Shown: one piece after another, positions 56,033 to 64,000 of the stretch
Layout: the number at the start of each line of letters is the position of its first letter
How positions within the stretch are numbered: position 1 is the first letter of the stretch
From: Stereocaulon alpinum
Taxonomy: Eukaryota; Ascomycota; Lecanoromycetes; Lecanorales; Stereocaulaceae
Direction: 5' to 3'
Length of the DNA: 64,000 nt
NCBI GenBank assembly: GCA_018257865.1
Contig: JAEUBA010000003.1
Location: 620,001-684,000 of the forward strand
Made by a program: the position numbers and the translations under genes
Notes under the pieces: model-generated
The model's input: the letters and a program-made list of their open reading frames with translations, nothing else
Told to the model about the DNA's origin: nothing
Databases searched by the model: none

Positions 56033-56768
56033 TGCTGTTCTCCGAATCCAATTTGCAGAGCACTAACATGATCAGGGCCGTTGCGGAGTCGCCCAGACTC
56101 CTCACTGGGTATTAACTTAAATGCTGCACGTGGCGTACGATGTGTGGTCAGTGTCCAGAATTTGCCTCTAGAACTCCTGCAAGTCTGAGAGAATTGCCAC
56201 CGGTGTTGACGCGCTCGGCGTGGTAACAGAAGGTGTTGTGGTGCAGATATTTTACGGATTACCTTTCCTATAGGTGGGGCGTTTCAAAAACCGATGCGTG
56301 CCAAGGGGACTAACATCTCGCCCGGCCTCTCCCCCACCGGGCTTAGGGTGAGTGCCGCTTTACGCTCGCTGTCACCTCTGCAAGCATCTCAGCGCTCAAT
56401 GATAGCAAATTACTTTTACATCAGTTGGTAGTCTCTTCTCCTCTACATAGAATACACTATTCGCCCCCACCACAATATAGTATCCTCTCTTCACATTACA
56501 GCGGGTGCGGTCTTGGTCATTCTAATGACTACACATTACCCCAAATTCCTTCCCCTTCGTCAACGTTACGTTCCGGCTATGATCACCAGACGTCGCCTTG
56601 TCATATGTGGAGAATGGCCAAGGTCACTACGATTCCATCGCGCTCGTACCGCAACGACGGAGAGTTTGACAGCAGCAGTAATTTCGCCCTCAATCCGGCA
56701 GACCTCTCACAGCTTGGTCCCCAACAAGTGCTCGAAATCTCATCCAATTAGTCGACCCTATCGACAAG
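56033..56768. other. divergent intergenic region
   Basis: Between the TPP1-like gene (minus) and the kinase-like pseudogene (plus). Plus frames at 56425-56815 are Ser/Arg-rich and may be decayed 5' coding or leader of the pseudogene. Not supported as genes. Confidence 0.35.
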
Positions 56769-58470
56769 ATGAATGTGGACTATTCTCGCTTCACACGAGG
56801 CTGCTTCGTTGCTGATGAACAGTACGAAATGTCTCAACGATACGTTCACTTCGATTTGGACGAGTTGGCTCGTCTTGCGGCAGAAGCTGTAGGTTCGAAG
56901 TTCTGCGTTAGCATTGAAAAGTGTCCTGATGGGATGTACAACAAAGCCTTACTGTTGACGATGGACGATGGTACTCAGGCTGTTGCCAAGATTCCCAATC
57001 CCAATCCCAATGCTGGACGACCTCATTTGACGACTGCGAGCGAGGTGCCAACGATGGAATTTGTATATCTCGTCGAGCCCTTCCGCTAGTGACGTAGTTT
57101 ATAATCTGTAGATCCGGAGAGTTCTGGAGACCCCTGTTCCAAAAGTCTATGCATGGAGCTCCAGAGCTCACGACAATGTCGTCGGTGCTGAGTATATCAT
57201 TATGGAGAAGCTGCCTGGTATTCAACTCAGTGCCGTGTGGAAAAGTATGGAGATTGAAGACCGCTTCGCCCTTACTACGGCCATTGCTCGATACCAGAAA
57301 GCCTGGATGTCAGTTTCGCTCAACCAGTTTGGCAGCCTCTAGTACCCTGAGGATTTGGATGGATCTACCCAGAGCCTCTCATATACTAATCAACACAATA
57401 TCACAGTAACGGAGCCTAGATTCGCCGTCGGGCCCTCGACAGGGCGGGACTTTAGTGATTAGGGAAGGTCAAATACTGAATGCGATAGTGGCCCATGTAA
57501 ATGTTGTGGCCAGCATCTACCGCCCATGTAACTGATACTTTTTTCAGGGGACTTTTTAGAAGCATACGCATCGGCGATTGGCCATCGTGAAATCACTTGT
57601 GTGCAGAGCCTGCCTCGATTGCGCAGATGGCCATTGACTCTCTGCGGCCCAGGGACATATCAACCTACCCGGGAAAAAAAATTCAAGGCTTCACAGGTGC
57701 TACCTGGCAATGATCAAATATATCCTCCCAACGGACCAATCAATTCAATCTTCTTGTCTATGGCACGACGACCTCTACGTCGAAAACATTTTCGTAATCA
57801 TGGAAGTTCCACGGAGGTGACTGGAATAATAGACTGGCAGTCAGTAGGGCTCGGCCCTCTGTTTGAGCATTCTCATCAAACATATTTTCTGGACTACAAC
57901 GGCCCGTCCACAGTCGGGCTTGAGTGTCCCGCTCTGCCGAAGAATCTAGCGCAGCTTGATCCAACAGCACAGAAGGAAGCCAACTCACTGTACCTAAAAT
58001 AGTCTCTCTGCATTCTCTACAAGACCCTTCTTCACCGGCGGAACCCCCGCCTCTACCGCGCAATGGCTTTTCAGGAAATTCCAAGCTTCGATCTTCTATT
58101 GATTGCGCGAAATCTCCTAGTTAGTGGTGAAGCGACCTATCTAGCTCATGTAGTGGAGTTGGAAACAACGTGGGCCGAGCTTCCTGGTATGTGCGCACGC
58201 GGAGGTGCGCCGTTTCCATTCCGGTTCTCCAATAAGGAAGAAGTAGACATAGAGGCTGATGTCAACAGAGCGCTGCGTGGTATGGAAGCCATGCGTGGAG
58301 CCAAAAAGAGCATTGGTGAGCTATTTCCGGAAAGGGGAATAGTTCGGAACGATCTGTACGATGAGGCTCTCAATGCGCTGCAGCAAATGAAGGAACAAGT
58401 CATTGACACGTATGCGAGGGACGAGAAGGAGAAGGAGATTTGGCGGGAGGGCTGGCCGTCTGACAATTGA
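56769..58470 (+). pseudogene. aminoglycoside-phosphotransferase (APH/Aim9-like) kinase gene, multiply disrupted
   Basis: Conserved order is intact: RFTRGCFV, NELARLAAE-like DELARLAAEAVG, CPDGMYNKALLLTMDDG, the AVAKIPNPN ATP-site strand, TASEVPTME, TPVPKVYAWSS, GAEYIIMEKLPG, the catalytic LWHDDLYVENIF and the GIIDWQSV metal-binding motif, with FLDYNGP and SFDLLLIARNLL at the C-terminus. Introns 57063-57111 and 57497-57547 fit. In-frame TAG codons break conserved text at 57340-57342, 57460-57462 and 58000-58002. A one-base gain near 57697 and a one-base loss near 57799 shift the frame around the catalytic loop. All three TAG could be former CAG (C to T). Such kinases are Aim9-related and of unknown substrate. 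The damage rules out a normal product. Confidence 0.82.
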
Positions 58471-59442
58471 CGACGAAGCGTTCACTCGACCAGGACGGAG
58501 TCCTTGAACAGCTTGGGGAGAGAGGACGGTGTAACGCAACTGAATCTGAATGTTGGAGACCAATATAGGTTTTGCCCCAAGCAAGGAAGGGGGGAGGCCA
58601 CTGCATTACTTCCGACTCGGGGAGACTTTGCTATGGGAGGAAGATCGAGTTGCGTTCTCAAGAGAGTAAATTTGAACAGATCAATCTCAAAGACCCACTT
58701 CCACAAGGTGGGGGCGAAGATTGAATGTGACCCGTAGGTACTAGGCAGTGTTAGCTTATGAATATGTATAAGTCCTCGCTACCACTTCCTTCCCTCTCCA
58801 GATGTTGTAATGATGGCACCCTATAAAGCCCTGCTGGACAGCAAGACTGTCTAGATCAACGCCATCTTGAAGGCACGCGTGGAAGGCTTCGATATCGACG
58901 AGTGGAAAATGGCGGCCCACCAGCGGAACCATGATGCCATGAAGCTACCCACAGACACCTTCCATGGCTACAAGAGGTCTCAATATAGGTATTGATTGGG
59001 CTTGCACGTCAACGAGTACCTGGCCCTCTTTGGATCGCCACCGGGAGTGAGCTAGCGAATGGAGCTTCGGCGCAATTTGAAATCGATGTGTGCCAAGCTT
59101 TCTGCGATGGCGGGCCGTCAAAAGTGACATATAACAGCTTTCTTTGACGTATATTTCTCTAATAAAGCACTCACGACTCCATCTCTGTCTTTGTACCCAG
59201 TCTCTACAGTGCAAACATGCATATCGATGCCAGCTTCCGGAAGAATACCGCAACTCTACTAACACCAGCTTGCCAACGGTTCCTGTGGAATACTACTACT
59301 GCTTGTTGCTGAATTCCTTCAGACATACTATATGACTGCTCCTGCCGGACGAGTCTCTACAGAATAATGCAACTACACTCCTTTCCAAGGCAACAGCCCA
59401 GATCATCGAGTACTATGAGAGGCTTTGTGAACTACAAGAAGG
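58471..59442. other. intergenic, mostly featureless
   Basis: Between the kinase pseudogene and the Fab1 gene. Apart from one protein-like remnant (58810-58995), nothing is recognised. The last ~150 bp should carry the Fab1 promoter and 5' UTR, with an upstream ATG at about 59415. Confidence 0.35.
58810..58995 (+). pseudogene. possible small gene remnant with one in-frame TAG
   Basis: From tandem ATGs at 58810/58813 a 61-codon frame reads protein-like (KARVEGFDIDEWKMAAHQRN) and ends in TGA at 58993-58995. It is interrupted by TAG at 58852-58854. No family recognised. It could be a remnant exon or chance. Confidence 0.25.
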
Positions 59443-62400
59443 ATGGGTTCCAAGTCACTAAGAGACGGCGACAGTCCGTCTGCCTCGAGCTTCCTCGTTC
59501 CCCAGCTGAGGCAATCCCGCCGTGGCTCACTGGCATCCATATCCGCCACAACTCAACTCGATAAGGAGACCTTATCACAGGCTCTGGACCAAATTCACAG
59601 CACAGCAAGCCAGACCGAGACTCTCACCACATTCAACGAATACACAACTCCTCCCTCTTCGTCCTCTGGCCCGGACTCGAAAGGCATCGCAAGCGATCTT
59701 CATGGGGGATTGAGTGGTCTCTATAGCAGGTTCAGGGCATCTGTTGGAAACGTGAAGGAAATCGTAAATGTTGGAGGTGAAGTGTCAGTGGCGGACACTA
59801 CACCTTCAACGAATGCCAAAGGCGACATGAAGAGTCCAGCTCCATCAACAAAGAAAGCCTCCCACACTGCAAGAGTTACGAGCTCTTCTGCTTCAACTCT
59901 TCAAGACAGCCCCACCCCGCGGTCAGGTCGGCAGTCTCCTTTGGGCACTTTCAGTCTTGAAGCGAAGCGCGGTGATTTAGGCAGGCAGTCAACGCCGTCG
60001 AATGTCTCGCTGGAAGGCACAAGTTTTGAATCAGCGCCTGGAAAGTTACCGCTGAAGTCTGCTCCCATGACTTTGACTCAGGCTGCCCAACCCTCTTCAA
60101 TTCGTCCAGCGCTGGTAGAGGTCAACATTAGTGCAGTAAAGCAGGGATCTCACGGCACAGAGCCTTCACCAAACTCGATCGCCGTCTCTCCTAGTGGAGT
60201 TCAACAATCGGACAGTAGTGCAACGACATCAAGATTTCACAATGGACCTGATGCTAAGAACGACGTCGGTATTGCTAGTGCTGTTGATTCGGATACTGGG
60301 CTACCGCACATCTCTGCTCGCAGTATGTCTGATCATCCCGCAGGAGCACCAGCGTCTGATCGTACAAAAGTCTCTTCCGTGAACCTATACCAACCCCCTA
60401 TTGATAGTAGCAAACCAACCCGTTCAAGTCCACGGTCAGAAGTTAGCGTGCAACCTTTTCCCGGCTTGCAGGTTGATGATGACGAAATGACCTACGCCGG
60501 AACAGAGGCTTCGTCAGACGACGATGAAGGTGGGATAGCTAGACCTCGGAGGGTTATAACGACTTACGGCAACGGTCGAGACAATGTTTTGACAGGGTCT
60601 GATGAAAATGGAGGAAGTGAGATTCCCCACTCGCTGACCAGAAAGGGGGGCTACCAGCATCTAGCATTGCCACTGCGCAAAAGCATAGCGCCGCCGTTAG
60701 TCACTAGGGCACATTCGCCCAATCCAACCTTATCTCGTGCGTCATCTTACGAGACCAACACTGATAGCCTGGCCAATTCAGTGTCTCGGCCATTGCGAAC
60801 TGCTGATGGTGTCGACATTCCTAATCCAGCTCAACTTAAGATCAGTACCTCTCGGCCTACTGATCCGTCCCTTGTCCATCGTGATCTGAGAACCATGAAT
60901 GTCTTCTCTCAAGTTAAAAATAAGGTGTTGAACAAGGAGTATTGGATGAAAGACGAGAACGCTAAAGATTGCTTTTATTGTGGAGATCCATTCACAACTT
61001 TCAGGAGAAAGCACCATTGTAGTAAGCACATCTCTCTCTGTCATGCACTCATCCAGAAGACAAATGCTGACCTGGGAAAAAGGAACATGTGGCCAAATAT
61101 TCGATGCAAAGTGCACATCCCTGATCTCCGGTCAGCACTTTGAACAATCGGGTACGCTACGTGTCTGTAAACCTTGCGAAGGTATTATCAATGGAGAAGA
61201 TGATTCTTCCGAGTTCTCGGATGATGGCACGGTTTCTGTTCGAGGTATCAGGCCAAGACATGGATCGACTGGGGCTAGTGATGTGCTTGGGAGTCCCTTT
61301 GCCGCCTCAAGCCCCACCAGTGGAAAAGGCTCCCATCGCAATCTCAAACACCCAGACCTCTCCGTGCCCACGATGTCTATCCCAGCAACTCGAAAGGCAG
61401 GCAGTGAGTCAAGCAGAAAACCTACAGTACTGGAGATCGATGCACAGCGGACGCTTGCAAGGCCTTCCTCTTCCAGATCCCTCAAATCCTCTTTCGCCAA
61501 CAAGCCTTATCATGCAGGACACCGACGTCATAATTCTCGCAATCTTTTGCAGCGTGGTTTCAAGCCAGTCAACGAGGATGATGCACCATTCCACCAGAAT
61601 TCTGTGGATGACAAAGCACGGTCTCGTCAACTACCTACCTTCCATGACGATAACATCATTGACCCTGATCTCGCCCCGTACCTATCTGATGAAGGGTCCA
61701 GTGGAGATGAACAGGTGAGTATTATGGCTGCGTTGAACGGAGACGGACTTTCTCGAAGCTTTGATAATGAGAGACATGGGTTTGGTGGGATGGCCTCATT
61801 CAGGAAAGCCCGGTCGAGATTGGGAGACAAAAGCATCAGTGGCATAACATTTGCAAGTCGGGATGCAGATAATCACAGTCTAAACAGTTCTTCGGCCACC
61901 AACGTTCCTCGATCCTCCAAACGGCGCAATCTCAGCGTCACAGGCAATACGCACCTAAGACCATCGCCAAGGAATTATCGGTCCAACCCAGCGACACCGA
62001 ACTTTGGCTTCGATCTCCATGAAAGCATCAGCAGCTCTACCCTTACCCAAGCGGCATTGTCAGCCAGCCCTACTGGAGGGACCAGAATGATCAGGAGTTC
62101 CTCAATGAGAGGGGCCGCTGCTCCTGCAGTCGAGCTGAACCATGCAAGTCTTCGCCATGTCCGCAAATTGCTCCATCAGCTTCTTCATGATGCGAAAGTG
62201 CCAAATGTTGCCAGTTGGGAGAAGGCCCTCATGCCCATCTTGCTCAGGGCTACAGACGACGTCAATCCGGATGTACAAAACGGTGACGATATTGATATTC
62301 GACATTATGTGAAGTTGAAAAAGATTCCGGGAGGTCGACCTGGAGACACCTCCTACGTGTCAGGGCTAGTCTTCACGAAGAACCTTGCATTGAAGTCCAT

Positions 62401-64000
62401 GCCTCGGAATATAGCTCATCCCAATATCCTGATACTGACATTTCCTCTCGAGTATGCTCGGCATCAACAGCACTTCATGAGCCTTGAACCCGTTGTACGG
62501 CAGGAACGAGAGTTCCTACAAAACCTGGTTAACCGAATCGCTGCTTTACGACCTCAACTATTACTTGTTGAGCGTGGCATCTCCGGGCTAGCGCTGGAGT
62601 TCCTGGAGCAGGCCAATATTGCCACAGCGTACAATGTGAAAGCGTCAGTGCTTGAGGCTGTATCACGGTGCTGTCAAACGAGGATCATATCTTCAATCGA
62701 CAAATTGGCGATCAAGCCTGCGCAGGCGGGGAAGTGCGCAAGCTTCTACGTGAAGACCTTCGTCAATGGCGGGAGGAAGAAGACATACATGTTCCTTTCC
62801 GGTTGCGCGAAAGAACTCGGCTGCACGTTAGTACTTCGAGGTGCTGAAGATGCGACCTTAGCAAAGATGAAGCGTATCACCGAGTTCATGATATACGTCG
62901 TCTATAATTTGAAGTTGGAAACTTGTCTGATGAGGGATGAATTTGCAGCCATACCCGCGAATACCGATGTTGGATCACTCTCCCTGGGTAAAGACACTCT
63001 TCCTGTAGCGTTTCACGCCAACCATCCAGTTCATGTGCGTGCTGCAGAGGGCTCTTCGAGCAATGAGGCTGAGCATCAAGCCGCAGATGCTATTCAGAAC
63101 ACTATGAACGCGTTCAGCCCAAAGCCTACCAAGCAAACGGAGGTTCATGGCACGGATAAGCCAAAAGTCAGTCTGCCTGATGAAGATCCCGTTCCAGAGG
63201 ACGTGCCAATGCCAACTTTCTACGGGGATATGGTTGAGGAGCATAAAACTAAAATCCTCTCTGCGTCCCCTTTTGTGAAATTCATGCAGCCATATCTCTT
63301 GATGCGTGCTCGGGAACAAGAACGCCGTCTGGCCTACCTCAAGCGTCTCCGAGATCAGGATGTTGTGGAAGAAAAGAATTTAGACGAGAAAGCTAAGCCT
63401 GAAAAGTTCGATCTAATTAAGCCAGAAATGGTACACGAAAGGGTCCATACCGCTTCCAGAAAGGTCCGCGAAGTGCTTCATGCAGTACATGATGCGGAGT
63501 ACGATAAAGCTTTGCACAACTACGAAACCCAAACGAAGCAATGGGAAACCTACATTTCCGGTAACAATAACCTGTTTGATCCATATGCACACCAAAACAT
63601 TGCTGTTTTGTACAGCGTGGTTTGTACTGTCACAACAGTGCCATGTTCAGGGCCGGATTTGTTGGCATTAGGTTTCTACAACGAACACGAGACCGATGCC
63701 GACTTCGAAGCAGATTGTACGCTTGGCCAATACGTAGAGGATTTGTGCCTCGGAGCAAACACTGTGTGCACAGCCAATGGATGTGAAAGGAAAATGCTTG
63801 AACACCACCGACAGTACGTTCATGGGGAAGCGCAATTAAGCGTTTTCGTTGAACGCTACCCTTGCAAACTTCGAGGATTGCAAGATACTATTCTAATGTG
63901 GAGCACATGTCGAATTTGTAACAAGGAGACGCAGGTGTTACCAATGTCCGAAAATACTTGGAAATACTCGTTCGGCAAGTACCTAGAACTATCTTTCTGG
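59443..64000 (+). CDS. FAB1: Fab1/PIKfyve phosphatidylinositol-3-phosphate 5-kinase, 5' part
   Basis: Exon 1 59443-61021 and exon 2 61083 to the window end (61-nt intron, branch CTGAC) give 1499 residues with no stop. The N-terminus is long and Ser-rich. The FYVE finger begins at about residue 505: YWMKDENAKDCFYC, FTTFRRKHHCRTCGQIF, then CTSLISGQ and VCKPCE, including the WxxD, R(R/K)HHCR and RVC PI3P-binding motifs. A disordered region leads to the Fab1-specific CCT/TCP1-like domain (~870-1150) with VERGISGLALEFL, CGKCA-like AGKCASFYVKTF and CGCTLVLRGAEDATLAKMK. The segment ending LSFW is the cysteine-rich middle region. The kinase domain is beyond the window. The protein makes PI(3,5)P2 on vacuole and endosome membranes. 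Confidence 0.94.

Noticed and set aside
1..64000. CRISPR arrays, operons, ribosome-binding sites and prokaryotic mobile elements
   Set aside because: No spaced short direct repeats or bacterial signals were seen. The intron-rich genes show eukaryotic nuclear DNA.

Overview
The window comes from a filamentous ascomycete (Pezizomycotina; Dothideomycetes is my guess from overall protein character, not proven). The evidence is many short spliceosomal introns (about 46-140 nt, GT..AG with CTAAC/CTGAC-type branch points close to the acceptor), two nuclear tRNA genes with short canonical introns, and families typical of this group: UstYa/DUF3328, NACHT proteins, rhodopsin-like membrane proteins, a shelterin TPP1-type OB protein and Fab1. 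Exon joins below were chosen so that splice consensus, reading phase and family conservation agree. For most multi-exon genes the summed exon length is divisible by three. Product names rest on motif and family recall, not on a database search.

Layout. 1-2564: 3' part of an unrecognised gene. 2646-4441: ankyrin/AAA+ (ClpB/SKD3-like) gene with an in-frame stop. 5430-7462: Vba/Fnx1-like MFS transporter. 8577-9570: NudC and tRNA-Leu(AAG). 10037-14091: a NACHT NLR-like protein and a small orphan gene. 14783-19585: ureidoglycolate lyase, a UROD/MetE-like barrel protein and a rhodopsin-like membrane protein. 20553-27792: a compact set of tyrosinase, tiny secreted peptide, two divergent UstYa proteins, a 212-bp MITE and an O-methyltransferase. 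29795-39757: housekeeping genes (mitochondrial aspartyl-tRNA synthetase, AP180/ANTH protein, twin CX9C protein, Ame1/CENP-U-like kinetochore protein). 41795-43808: transcription-factor pseudogene. 44174-50652: MDR oxidoreductase, a WDR6/Trm734 protein carrying an internal DUF6314-like domain, and tRNA-Val(UAC). 51052-56032: a very large TPP1-OB plus C2H2 protein. 56769-58470: aminoglycoside-phosphotransferase-type pseudogene whose stops fit C-to-T decay. 59443-64000: 5' part of the Fab1/PIKfyve lipid kinase gene.

The most interesting block is 20.5-27.8 kb. Tyrosinase, paired UstYa (HxxHC) proteins and an O-methyltransferase are the tailoring set of dikaritin-type fungal RiPP pathways such as ustiloxin, phomopsin and asperipin. 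No PKS or NRPS is present. The only peptide-like gene is a 52-residue secreted ORF at 21989-22200 that ends in Tyr but lacks the usual Kex2-flanked core repeats. This is either an unusual single-core RiPP system or a cluster whose precursor lies elsewhere. Other notable items are two candidate domain fusions (TPP1+C2H2, WDR6+DUF6314), a GC-AG intron, a 10-nt first coding exon, a 63-bp in-frame minisatellite in a tRNA synthetase, and several decaying genes.
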